This document shows, piece after piece, positions 1 through 7,975 of a DNA stretch of 39,294 nucleotides (its first letter is position 1; each line of letters begins with the position of its first letter). The DNA is taken from NCBI GenBank assembly GCA_002353815.1, contig DEKK01000016.1, positions 268,040-307,333 of the forward strand. Reading direction: 5' to 3'. The notes beneath the pieces are model-generated. The model ran no database searches, had not been told where the DNA came from, and worked only from the letters and a program-made list of their open reading frames with translations. The stretch comes from Bifidobacteriaceae bacterium UBA2724 (GTDB taxonomy: Bacteria; Actinomycetota; Actinomycetes; Actinomycetales; Bifidobacteriaceae). A program made the position numbers and the translations under genes.

Positions 1-198
1 GGGATCGGGAACGGGGTGGGGTGCACGGTGGAGCCGAGCCGACAGCATCGCAAGCGGGCGGGATACGCGCGGGCCGCCAGGGCGGGCGTCTCAGCTGTGC
101 GCGAACAGCCCGGTGCGACGAGGGGCCATCGCGTAAAGTGAAAGTGCAGAGGCCCATGGCGTATTTCCAGAGGCCGGTTTCAACTATGGAGGTTCATC
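1..198. other. upstream flank without a recognised gene
   Basis: I see no supported gene here. The only site I can support is a ribosome binding site, GGAGG, about seven bases before the ATG of the following tautomerase gene. The start of the window may cut an upstream gene. Confidence 0.5.
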
Positions 199-546
199 AT
201 GCCCGTCATTCACACTCATGTCAGCACGCCGCTCACCAAGGAAAACCGCGAGCACCTCAAGGCCGCCTATGGCAAGGCCATCACGGCCGTCCCCGGCAAG
301 TCTGAGGGATGGCTCATGTGCCCGTTCGAAAGCGACATGCCCATCTATTTCGGCGGTGACGATTCCAAGCCCGCCGCATACGTCGAAGTCAACGTGTTCG
401 GCAGCTCCGTCCCCAAGTCCTCGTGGGAAAAGCTCACCGAAGCGATCATGACGGCGCTCAACTCCGAGCTGGGGATTCCCGAAGACCGCACGTACATCCG
501 CTACACCGCCACCACGGATTGGGGATGGAACGGCGGGAACTTCTGA
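199..546 (+). CDS. MIF-family tautomerase-like protein
   Basis: This 115-residue protein belongs to the macrophage migration inhibitory factor (MIF)/phenylpyruvate tautomerase family, small proteins that form trimers and act through an N-terminal proline. The sequence begins MPVIHTHV, so removal of Met exposes Pro1, the family's catalytic base. A lysine follows in GKSEG (about residue 33 of the mature chain), where MIF has Lys32. The C-terminal WGWNGGNF matches the VGWN-x-x-x-F ending of MIF, and the length equals the family norm. The Asn97 of MIF appears to be Arg (TYIRY). The start is set by GGAGG seven bases upstream. It stands alone, convergent with the LacI gene. Family membership is clear from the two ends; the substrate is unknown. 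Confidence 0.85.
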   Translation: MPVIHTHVSTPLTKENREHLKAAYGKAITAVPGKSEGWLMCPFESDMPIYFGGDDSKPAAYVEVNVFGSSVPKSSWEKLTEAIMTALNSELGIPEDRTYIRYTATTDWGWNGGNF

Positions 547-638
547 CCCCTTTCGTCTCTGTATGGCGCAAACGCGGAATCCGCCGCTTCATGGCGCGTG
601 GCGAGGCCGACGGCGGGTCGCGCTGCGCGCCACGTGCT

Positions 639-1904
639 TTACCGCTGGATGTTGGCGATCGCAGTGTTGATCGTCGTGCCGCGCAGCTCCAGCGTGGTCG
701 ACATTTTGATCGACCACGAAAGGCGTGCGGAATCATCGGTCTGCGAGACAAGACGTTCGATGGCCGTCGCCGCGGTGCGACCGAGGGCATCGGTGTTGAC
801 GGTGACCGAGCTCAGCTCCGGGAACACCTGCTTGACGACCGGAGTGCCGGGATACGTGATGAGGCTCACCGTGCCGGGCACGTCGATCCCCGCCTCGTAG
901 AAGGCGCGCAGGGCCCCCACGCCCATCGAATCGGTCGAGATGAAGAATGCCTGCGGCAAATCGTTCGGGTGCTCGCGGATGGCTCGTTTCATGAGTTCGT
1001 ATCCGCTTTCCGTCGAACCGTCCCCGCGATAGATGTATCCGGTGCGGAACAGTTTCGGGACCGAAAGATACGAGCGGAACGTGCGCAGGAACGAATCGTC
1101 GAAGTGCATGTCGTTGTGCTGGTACTGGAAATCGGAGCACAGCAGCCCGATGCGCGTCTGCCCGTGTGCAAGGAAATAATCGATGGCGCTGATGATGCTG
1201 GTGATGTAGTTGGGTGCCACGGACGTGCAGATGCCGCCGAACAGCGGGTCCATCTCGGTGGCAAGCACCGGCCGGTCGGACCGTTCGAGGCGCAGAAGCA
1301 CCTGCGGGTCCATCGGAGAGATGACCACGAAACCGTCGGCATCGGATTCGAGGGCCTGTTCGAGGGTGTCGGTGCCTTCGCCATAGAAACGCAGGATGCC
1401 GAATCCGTCGGCGGTGAGCCTACTTTCCAAGGCGCTGCAGACGTAGTAGTAATACATCTGCGGCGGAAGCTGCTCGAGGACGGGCGGTTGCACGATCCCG
1501 ATGGTGTGCAGGGGCGACGCCGCGGACGATGTGCTGCGACGGCTTCTTTTCTTGTATCCCATCGTGCGTGCGGTGGTGATGATCGTGTTCCGCGTGCTGT
1601 CGCTGACCGACATCGTCGCATCGTGGTTGAGCACGCGCGAGACCGTTGCCGGCGATACGCCCGCCGCATGGGCGATGTCGCGGATGGTGGGCGCCTTCTT
1701 CAGCGCGCCGCTGCCGCCTCGGGCATCGGGTGTCGCGCCGTTGCCTGTGCCTGCGCTGGCGGTGTTGTCCGTCAGTACGCTGACGCTGTCGCCGTCGGCG
1801 ATGGCACCCAGAGGTTCGGTCGGCGAATCGACGTCGTTGCGCGGCGTCTGCGCCTGCTGCGTCGGATGCAGGAGTTCCTGGGACCTGCGAGCCTGTCTCG
1901 TCAT
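639..1904 (-). CDS. LacI-family transcriptional regulator
   Basis: A 421-residue LacI/GalR-type repressor. The helix-turn-helix is visible as TIRDIAHAAGVSPATVSRVL at about residues 70-90, followed by the hinge and a periplasmic-binding-protein-like sensor domain that starts at IGIVQPP and reaches the C-terminus. The usual length is 330-350 residues. The excess is a 65-70 residue hydrophilic, Thr/Gln/Gly-rich N-terminal extension before the DNA-binding domain. I see no better in-frame start closer to the HTH, and the ATG at 1904 has GGGGTGG upstream. It is divergent from galE, so it may control galE or itself, but the effector sugar cannot be read from sequence. Confidence 0.9.
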   Translation of the reverse strand: MTRQARRSQELLHPTQQAQTPRNDVDSPTEPLGAIADGDSVSVLTDNTASAGTGNGATPDARGGSGALKKAPTIRDIAHAAGVSPATVSRVLNHDATMSVSDSTRNTIITTARTMGYKKRSRRSTSSAASPLHTIGIVQPPVLEQLPPQMYYYYVCSALESRLTADGFGILRFYGEGTDTLEQALESDADGFVVISPMDPQVLLRLERSDRPVLATEMDPLFGGICTSVAPNYITSIISAIDYFLAHGQTRIGLLCSDFQYQHNDMHFDDSFLRTFRSYLSVPKLFRTGYIYRGDGSTESGYELMKRAIREHPNDLPQAFFISTDSMGVGALRAFYEAGIDVPGTVSLITYPGTPVVKQVFPELSSVTVNTDALGRTAATAIERLVSQTDDSARLSWSIKMSTTLELRGTTINTAIANIQR

Positions 1905-2292
1905 GATGTGCCACCCCACTTCATGTGCGGTTTGTTTACGTGAACCCTTGCGTCGGCGAAAGGGAGCTTGACGAATCCGGAGTGCGGGGCAACATTGCGG
2001 GGCAACCTTTTTCGTCTGGTCCCAGTCTAATGCGAAATCGCTGTTAAGTAAAACCAATATGTTTTAGTAAACGGTGGATGATCGTGCGGTCCTGCCGGCG
2101 CGCCGCCCGGCATGGCGGTCCGATGACAACGCTTGCGGTGAGGCGCCTCGCGCGGCGAAAGGCAGGGCGTCGCGGATTCTGGCGCGAGCTGTGCGTAAGA
2201 TGGCGACTGGATAAACCGAAATACACACGTGGTGCGGTGACGGAGCAGAATCTGGGTCGTCTCACGCGCCGCGGGGTCTGGGAGGAGATCGC
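1905..2292. promoter_or_regulatory. divergent lacI-type/galE intergenic region
   Basis: A 388-bp divergent control region. It holds AT-rich operator-like sequences: GTTAAGTAAAAC at 2043-2054 and the imperfect dyad GTTTTAGTAAAC at 2061-2072 (arms GTTT/AAAC). A further GTTTAC lies at 1933-1938. The 9-mer TTAGTAAAC of the second site recurs at 3498-3506 before the aminotransferase. galE has the ribosome binding site GGGAGGAGA. No convincing -35/-10 pair was assigned. Confidence 0.4.
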
Positions 2293-3294
2293 ATGGCAGT
2301 ACTGGTGCTTGGAGGCGCGGGCTATATCGGCTCGCATATGGTCGATAGGCTCGTCGAGCGCGGCGACGAGAAGGTCGTCGTGGTCGACAGCCTGGTGACG
2401 GGCCATCGGGCCGCGGTGAACCCGGCCGCGAAGTTCTATCAGGGCGATCTGGCCGACCAGGATTTCATGCGCCGCGTGTTCCGCGAGAACCCCGACGTGG
2501 ACGCCGTCATCCATTTCGCCGCGTTCTCGCTCGTGGCCGAGTCCATGGGCAATCCGCTCAAGTATTTCGACAACAACACTGCCGGCATGATCAAGCTGCT
2601 CGAGGTGATGAACGAGGTGGGCGTCAAGCGCATCGTGTTCTCGTCCACGGCCGCCACCTACGGCATCCCCGAAAAGATGCCGATTCATGAAAGCGACCCT
2701 CAGAAGCCCATCAATCCTTACGGCGAAAGCAAGCTCATGATGGAAAAAATCATGAGCTGGTCGGACGCGGCATACGGCATCAAGTTCGTTGCGCTGCGCT
2801 ACTTCAACGTCGCGGGCGCTAAGCCGGATGGCAGCATCGGCGAGGACCACAATCCCGAGACCCACCTGCTGCCCATCGTGCTGCAGGTCGCCCAGGGCAA
2901 GCGCGACAAACTCATGATCTTCGGCAACGACTACAACACCCCCGATGGCACCAATGTGCGCGACTACGTGCACCCCTTCGATCTCGCGGACGCGCATATC
3001 CTCGCCGTGAAGTACCTGCGCGAGGGCAATCCGTCGGACGCCTTCAACCTGGGGTCGTCCACGGGCTTCTCGAACCTGCAGATCCTCGAAGCCGCTCGGC
3101 GCGTGACCGGCAAGGAGATTCCCGCAGAGATGGCCGGGCGCCGTCCGGGCGACCCCGATACGCTGATCGCCGCCTCCGACAAGGCACGCACCGTGCTCGG
3201 GTGGAAGCCGCAATTCGATAACATCGACAAGATCATCGCCTCGGCGTGGGCGTGGCACTCCACCCATCCGAACGGGTACGACGACCGCAGGTAG
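2293..3294 (+). CDS. galE: UDP-glucose 4-epimerase
   Basis: GalE interconverts UDP-glucose and UDP-galactose in the cytoplasm. It serves the Leloir/galacto-N-biose pathways typical of bifidobacteria and supplies UDP-galactose for envelope glycans. The 333 residues open with the Rossmann motif VLGGAGYIGSH (GxxGxxG) for NAD. The catalytic SSTAATYG and Tyr143-x3-Lys147 (YGESK) follow, then ALRYFNVAGA and the C-terminal nucleotide-sugar region RDYVHPFDLADAH and RRPGDPD. The length is normal for the short bacterial form. The start ATG has GGGAGGAGA five bases upstream. It is monocistronic, with a LacI-type regulator divergently upstream and a hairpin terminator downstream. I am confident of the function. 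Confidence 0.97.
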   Translation: MAVLVLGGAGYIGSHMVDRLVERGDEKVVVVDSLVTGHRAAVNPAAKFYQGDLADQDFMRRVFRENPDVDAVIHFAAFSLVAESMGNPLKYFDNNTAGMIKLLEVMNEVGVKRIVFSSTAATYGIPEKMPIHESDPQKPINPYGESKLMMEKIMSWSDAAYGIKFVALRYFNVAGAKPDGSIGEDHNPETHLLPIVLQVAQGKRDKLMIFGNDYNTPDGTNVRDYVHPFDLADAHILAVKYLREGNPSDAFNLGSSTGFSNLQILEAARRVTGKEIPAEMAGRRPGDPDTLIAASDKARTVLGWKPQFDNIDKIIASAWAWHSTHPNGYDDRR

Positions 3295-3316
3295 AGTCTG
3301 CGGGCGCGGTGCTTGT

Positions 3317-3375
3317 AACGCGGGCCGGCTTGCCGTTGGACGGTGTGCCGGCCCGTTGCGTTCTTTCTTCGGCGG
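3317..3375 (+). terminator. galE rho-independent terminator
   Basis: The stem CGGGCCGGC (3321-3329) pairs with GCCGGCCCG (3347-3355) across a 17-nt loop and is followed by the T-rich TTGCGTTCTTTCTTC. It lies directly after galE. Confidence 0.6.
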
Positions 3376-3476
3376 CGCAACGGTGCGCGCGCCGCTTTTT
3401 CGGATTAGGCGTGACGGGGAGGGTGCCGCGGCAAGGCTGTGGCGCTTCCGTTTGTGTTCTGGAATTCGGAATTTCC

Positions 3477-3506
3477 TGTGATAATTAGTGAGTAGTCTTA
3501 GTAAAC
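3477..3506 (+). promoter_or_regulatory. extended -10 promoter candidate for the aminotransferase
   Basis: TGTGATAAT (3477-3485) resembles an extended -10 element; I could not assign a good -35. Downstream at 3498-3506 lies TTAGTAAAC, identical to part of the operator-like dyad before the LacI/galE pair, so a shared repressor is possible but unproven. Confidence 0.3.
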
Positions 3507-3575
3507 AAGAGGCTGAGTAGTCAAAGCCATCGAGCGCGAGTGCCATGGCGGCGCATTGTGCAGAAAGGACATCGC

Positions 3576-4763
3576 ATGGGGACTGAAGAGGCCAGGGAAT
3601 TCACCCTGATGGATATGATTCCTGATTCGATCAAGAACTCGCAGGCGTCGCTGATCCGTGAGTTTGATGCGTATGCGAGCCAGTTCGAAGGTGTCATCCG
3701 TCTGACGCTGGGCGAGCCTGATTTCAACACGCCGCAGAAAATCAAGGACGCGGCGGTCGCGTCGCTGTCCGAGAACCACACGCATTACCCGCCGACCTCC
3801 GGAACCTTGGACTTCCGCAAGGCCGTGTGCGAATTCCTCAAGCGCCGCCGCGGGCTGGACTTCGAGCCTGGCCAGATCGTCGCTACCGTGGGCGCCAGCG
3901 AGGCGCTGCGTTCCGTGATGGGCACGTTCGTCGGCCCTGGCGACGTGGTGATCATCCCCACCCCGGCGTTCGGCTTCTATGAGTCCATCGCCGTGCAGTT
4001 GGGCGCGCAGCCTGTCTTCATCGACACGTCGCGCACCGATTTCAAGCTCAAGCCCGAGACCCTGAACCGCACGCTCACCGCGCTCGAAGACGTCAACACC
4101 CTGCTCATCCTCAACTATCCGAACAACCCGACCGGCGCAAGCCTGACGCGCGCCGAGGTCAAGGCGCTCGCCGATGTCATTGCGCGCCACAAGGTCGGCG
4201 TGGTGAGCGACGAGGTCTATGCGCTCATCAGCTATGACGAGCCGACCACGTCGATTGCCGAATTCCTGCCAGACCGCACCGTGGTCGTCGACTCGTGCTC
4301 CAAGTCGCTCGCCATGACCGGTTGGCGCCTGGGCTACATCGCAGCCCCGAAGGGCATCGCCGAGCAGATCGCCAAGGTGCACCAGAGCACCGTCGCCACG
4401 GCGCCGCGCCCCGCCATGGATGCCGCCGCCGTGGGCTACCGCGAGTGCGACGCCGACATCGATGCCATGGTGAGCGAATACCATGATCGCCGCAACCTGC
4501 TGTATTACGGCCTCAAGTCGCAGGGCTTCGACTGCGCGTCGCCGTCGGGCGCGTTCTATCTGTACATGCGCATCCCCGATTCGTTCCCCGACACCATGAC
4601 CTTCTGCAAGGCCATGGTCGAGAAGGCCAAGGTCGCCTGCATCCCCGGCGATGCCTTCGAGAAGAACTCCCGCAGCGTGCGCTTTAGCTACGCCGCGAGC
4701 CAGGAGGACCTGCGCGAGGCGCTGCACCGCATCTCCGCATGGAAGTCCCAGGAAGGCTTCTGA
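3576..4763 (+). CDS. class I/II PLP-dependent aminotransferase
   Basis: A 395-residue fold-type I aminotransferase of the aspartate/PatA group. It transfers an amino group between an amino acid and a 2-oxo acid using pyridoxal phosphate. Visible motifs in order: LTLGEPDFNTP near the N-terminus, HYPPTSGTLDFRKAV, LNYPNNPTGA (PLP Asn), VSDEVYALISYD (Asp/Tyr), the Schiff-base lysine in SCSKSLAMTGWRLGY, and the substrate-carboxylate Arg in RSVRFSYA. The ATG at 3576 is preferred over an in-frame GTG at 3540 because AGAAAGGA sits eight bases upstream. It has its own promoter region, with no operon partner. Substrate specificity (aspartate, aromatic or N-acetyl-diaminopimelate) cannot be decided. Confidence 0.93.
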   Translation: MGTEEAREFTLMDMIPDSIKNSQASLIREFDAYASQFEGVIRLTLGEPDFNTPQKIKDAAVASLSENHTHYPPTSGTLDFRKAVCEFLKRRRGLDFEPGQIVATVGASEALRSVMGTFVGPGDVVIIPTPAFGFYESIAVQLGAQPVFIDTSRTDFKLKPETLNRTLTALEDVNTLLILNYPNNPTGASLTRAEVKALADVIARHKVGVVSDEVYALISYDEPTTSIAEFLPDRTVVVDSCSKSLAMTGWRLGYIAAPKGIAEQIAKVHQSTVATAPRPAMDAAAVGYRECDADIDAMVSEYHDRRNLLYYGLKSQGFDCASPSGAFYLYMRIPDSFPDTMTFCKAMVEKAKVACIPGDAFEKNSRSVRFSYAASQEDLREALHRISAWKSQEGF

Positions 4764-5181
4764 TCGGAAGGATTGCGATTCGGGGCGGGCGTCGGCATCT
4801 AGGACAGGTCGCCGCAGATCGCATGGTTGTCTGATCTTTGGGGCTCGTCGTGCTCTGTCGCGGCGAGCCCCATGTCGTCGGGGCCGCCATGGATATGGCG
4901 GTCGCGCCTAAGGCACGGGGGTGGAATCGGCCGCGCGGATATCCCGGCGCGGATATCGGTGCGCTGCTGACGATGCGGCCCGGCGGTGAAGGCAGCGGCG
5001 ATGAAAGCGGCGGCACCGCTCACCGCCATGCGAGTGACGCCATCCGTGCGTTTGACGACGACTCGGCTTATGCTTTCCGTACGCAACGATTCATGGCAGG
5101 GCCGCCAGTCGAGCCCCGGACGCCGCGGACCGCCGGCGGTTGCCATGGTGACAATGGAGAATGGAGAGGCACGAGGAGCTC
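4764..5181. other. 418-bp intergenic region
   Basis: No gene is supported here. It contains an inverted repeat, GGGGCTCG (4840-4847) with CGAGCCCC (4864-4871), which could end the aminotransferase transcript although no T-run follows. I found no clear promoter for the downstream phosphatase. Confidence 0.4.
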
Positions 5182-5841
5182 ATGACTTACACGACGATTC
5201 ACTTGGTGCGTCACGGTGAGGTATACAACCCCGAGCATGTTCTGTATGAGCGCCTGCCCGGATATCATCTATCGGAACGCGGCCAGCGCATGGCCAGGCG
5301 CACGGCGCAGTATCTCGCGGCGAACTCGGGCACAAGCCGCGCGTGTGCGATTTATTCCTCGCCGCTCGAACGCGCCCAGGAAACGGCGCAGCGCATTCTT
5401 GACGCGGTGAACGCTGCCCGCGAAGGACGGGGCCAGGACCGGCTCGAGCTTCTCACTGACGACCGCCTCATCGAGGCAGGCAATGAGTTCCGCGGGAAAA
5501 CCGTGGGGCGCGGCGACGGGGCGTTCTGGCGCAACGGCAACTGGAAGCTCGTCACCAATCTCTACAAGCCGTCGTGGGGAGAAAGCTATCGGCATATCGT
5601 GCACCGCATGAGCGATTTCATCCGTGAGACGATTGATGCGCATCCGGATTCCGACGTGATCGTGGTGAGTCACGAATCGCCCATCTGGTGCTTCCGCTGC
5701 CTTATGGAAACGGGGCGTCCGGAGCACAATATGTTCAAGCGCAACGCTGCGCTCGCATCCGTGACGTCGTTTACGTTCGATGACGACACGCATAAACTGA
5801 TGGGGATTGCATATGCCGATCCCGCCTCGCGCGTGAAGTGA
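5182..5841 (+). CDS. histidine phosphatase family protein
   Basis: A 219-residue member of the histidine phosphatase (phosphoglycerate mutase-like) superfamily, which removes or moves phosphate through a phosphohistidine. The phospho-acceptor motif LVRHGEVYN is near the N-terminus, the acidic/Arg region SSPLERAQETA follows, and the second catalytic His is in VIVVSHESPIW near residue 160. These sites make it likely to be catalytically competent. The ATG at 5182 has AGGAG seven bases upstream and is preferred to the in-frame ATG at 5161. The gene precedes a conserved hypothetical on the same strand with an 87-bp gap. The substrate is unknown. Confidence 0.9.
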   Translation: MTYTTIHLVRHGEVYNPEHVLYERLPGYHLSERGQRMARRTAQYLAANSGTSRACAIYSSPLERAQETAQRILDAVNAAREGRGQDRLELLTDDRLIEAGNEFRGKTVGRGDGAFWRNGNWKLVTNLYKPSWGESYRHIVHRMSDFIRETIDAHPDSDVIVVSHESPIWCFRCLMETGRPEHNMFKRNAALASVTSFTFDDDTHKLMGIAYADPASRVK

Positions 5842-5928
5842 GCCCGCGCGGCGCATGGGCCGTGCCGCCCGGTGGCGGGCTGACGGCATGTGCTGAGGCT
5901 GAGACGATAACAACGGCAAGGAGGGCCG

Positions 5929-6819
5929 ATGGCACAGTTTGGTGGGATGGAATTCCAAGTCGATGACATGCAGTGGAACGACCTTGGCCTGGTGCGTCGG
6001 CTGACCGGCGAGGCATCGGTGCGCGATGCGGCGGAAACGGGACAGCGGCTGGTTTCGCTCTGGCCTCTCACCACATCGCTGCACATGGACAACGATGTGA
6101 AATACGCCGAGGAGCTTCAGGTGCGCCTGACGCTGCAGTTTGCCAAGCTGCTCGTGGGTGACCCCGATGTGGCGGGAACGATGACGCTTGCCGACGCCGA
6201 TTTCGTCTATGAGGGCGCCGACGCGATCCCCGGCCGTCCGCAAAGCGTGGTGGATGCGCTTGTCAAGGCCAACGCTGCGTATGACGATGCCGCCGGGTAT
6301 TCCGACGACGGCGACGTGAATGTGATCCTGCAAGCGGCGAATCGCCTCGGGGCGCGCGGGAAAGACGCCAAGGAATTCGGCCGGGCGATGGTGGACGGCG
6401 ATGCGTTCGTGGCGAAAGCCGTCCACGAGGCTGCGTCGCTCGATGAACAGGCCGAGCGGCTCGGCGCGACCTTCGTTGCGGTCGGGCTGGCGTCTTTCGC
6501 GGCGATGGTCGGGGCGCGTGCAGACGCCGAGGCGATCGACGGGAATCTCGAAGCGGGCAGTGTCGCGGCGATGCTCTATTGCAACGAGCTTGCGGAGCGC
6601 TATGGCGTGCCGCGCCTGTTCGTCACCGACGAGAATCTGGTGGCTTTGAACAAACCGATGCCGCCGGCTGATTTCGTGCGCGCTCTCGCGCCGCTTGCCT
6701 CCGCCGAATGGTCGAAGCACCGCGCGGACATCCTGTGGGACCCCGACAAGGCGAAGGCGGATGCCGAAGAGGTCGATAAGAAGCGCAACCGCGAGGAGCT
6801 CGCCAAGAAGTTTCGGTGA
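5929..6819 (+). CDS. conserved hypothetical protein
   Basis: A 296-residue soluble protein I do not recognise. There is no signal peptide and no obvious membrane segment. It is rich in Ala, Asp and Glu and predicted mostly helical. It ends in a highly charged lysine/arginine-glutamate tail (DKKRNREELAKKF). No catalytic motif stands out. The start ATG follows CAAGGAGGGC, a strong ribosome binding site, and codon use matches neighbouring housekeeping genes, so it is a real gene. It follows the histidine phosphatase and converges with an ABC permease gene. Confidence 0.75.
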   Translation: MAQFGGMEFQVDDMQWNDLGLVRRLTGEASVRDAAETGQRLVSLWPLTTSLHMDNDVKYAEELQVRLTLQFAKLLVGDPDVAGTMTLADADFVYEGADAIPGRPQSVVDALVKANAAYDDAAGYSDDGDVNVILQAANRLGARGKDAKEFGRAMVDGDAFVAKAVHEAASLDEQAERLGATFVAVGLASFAAMVGARADAEAIDGNLEAGSVAAMLYCNELAERYGVPRLFVTDENLVALNKPMPPADFVRALAPLASAEWSKHRADILWDPDKAKADAEEVDKKRNREELAKKFR

Positions 6820-6958
6820 CGCAGAGGTTCCCGTGATATGGAAATCTCAATGTCGCGGAAGTCTCAGTGATGCGGTCGGTGTCGTCGCTGTCTCCGGTGT
6901 CGCAGGGAGCGCCGTCGGTGTCGTCGCTGCCGTCGTTATTCGGCGTTGCTATTTCTCG

Positions 6959-7873
6959 TTATTCATCATCGCGTGGGCCGAGCAGGATGCGTTCGGCAGC
7001 GCTGACCGCGCCCATAAGCGCCGCCGTCAGGAGCACGATGACCACCGAGGCCGCGAACACCAGCTGCGTGCGGAACGAGTTGTACGCCGCCTGCAGCCAG
7101 ATGCCGAGCCCGGCGCGCGAACCCATGTATTCGGCCGTCGCGGCGGTGCCGATCACGTACGCCGCCGCGATGCGGATGCCGCCGAAGATCTGTCGCGCGG
7201 CCACGCGTAACTCGACGTGCCACAGCGTCCACGAGCTTGTGGCGCCGCATGTCAAGGCCACGTCGCGATAGAAACCGGGCACGGCATCGAGCCCCCGGCA
7301 CGTCTGCACGGCGATGGGGAAGGTGGCGAAAACCGCCACGAGCACCAGTTTGCCGATGGGCTCGAATCCGAACCAATGGAGGAACAGCGGCGCGATGGCG
7401 ATGATGGGCAGCGTCTGGGCGCCCACGAGAAGGGGATAGACGGATGCGTGGAAGCGGCGCGAGCAGTGGAGGCCGACCCCCAACGGGATGCCGACCGCAA
7501 TCGCGACGAGGAATCCCAGCACACCCTCGACCGTCGTGACCCACGTGGCGTATCCCAGCGTGCCCCATGACGATGTGATGGCGCGCACGATCTGCGAGGG
7601 CGCGCTCAGGGTGCGCGGCGACACGATGCCGAAGTCGACCACGGCTTCCCACAAGGCGATGAGCGCCGCAAGCGTCACGGCGGGCGGCCAGATGCGCTCC
7701 AGCCAGGCGTGGCCGCGAGGCGCGGCGCTCGCGTCCGCCGCGGTGCCTGCGTCCGGCTCGGTGTCGCCCCGCGATGCCGGCGTGCCGTCCGTCGCACCGT
7801 CGCGCGCCGACGCGCCGCCGTGGGGCTCGGTGTCCCGCGGCCAGGACGGATCCGCATGGTTGCCAGTGCCCAT
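6959..7873 (-). CDS. ABC transporter permease, SsuC/TauC/ThiX-like
   Basis: A 304-residue inner-membrane permease of the nitrate/sulfonate/taurine/HMP (BPD_transp_1) group. After a hydrophilic Asp/Ala-rich N-terminal tail of about 50 residues come about six hydrophobic segments, beginning at WPPAVTLAALIALWEAVV. The coupling-loop region reads VALTCGATSSWTLWHVELRVAARQIFGGIR (split here: EAA-like motif with the conserved Gly). The start at 7873 is set by AGAAAGGACGG. The gene stands alone: no ATPase or binding protein adjoins it, and gltX is divergent. The substrate cannot be read; a thiamine-precursor or sulfonate role is only a family guess. Confidence 0.85.
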   Translation of the reverse strand: MGTGNHADPSWPRDTEPHGGASARDGATDGTPASRGDTEPDAGTAADASAAPRGHAWLERIWPPAVTLAALIALWEAVVDFGIVSPRTLSAPSQIVRAITSSWGTLGYATWVTTVEGVLGFLVAIAVGIPLGVGLHCSRRFHASVYPLLVGAQTLPIIAIAPLFLHWFGFEPIGKLVLVAVFATFPIAVQTCRGLDAVPGFYRDVALTCGATSSWTLWHVELRVAARQIFGGIRIAAAYVIGTAATAEYMGSRAGLGIWLQAAYNSFRTQLVFAASVVIVLLTAALMGAVSAAERILLGPRDDE

Positions 7874-7975
7874 TGTGCCGTCCTTTCTGCCTGCCGGGTC
7901 GTGCTTTTCCACATCAATTGTATGGTGCCGTGCGCTTTGGCGCACAAGTCGCGCTGTAAGAGCAAAATAGGCGCT

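Noticed and set aside
423..1943. Long plus-strand open frame across the LacI gene
   Set aside because: It lies opposite the LacI regulator, is arginine-rich with no domain, and has no ribosome binding site. It is a by-product of high-GC codon bias.
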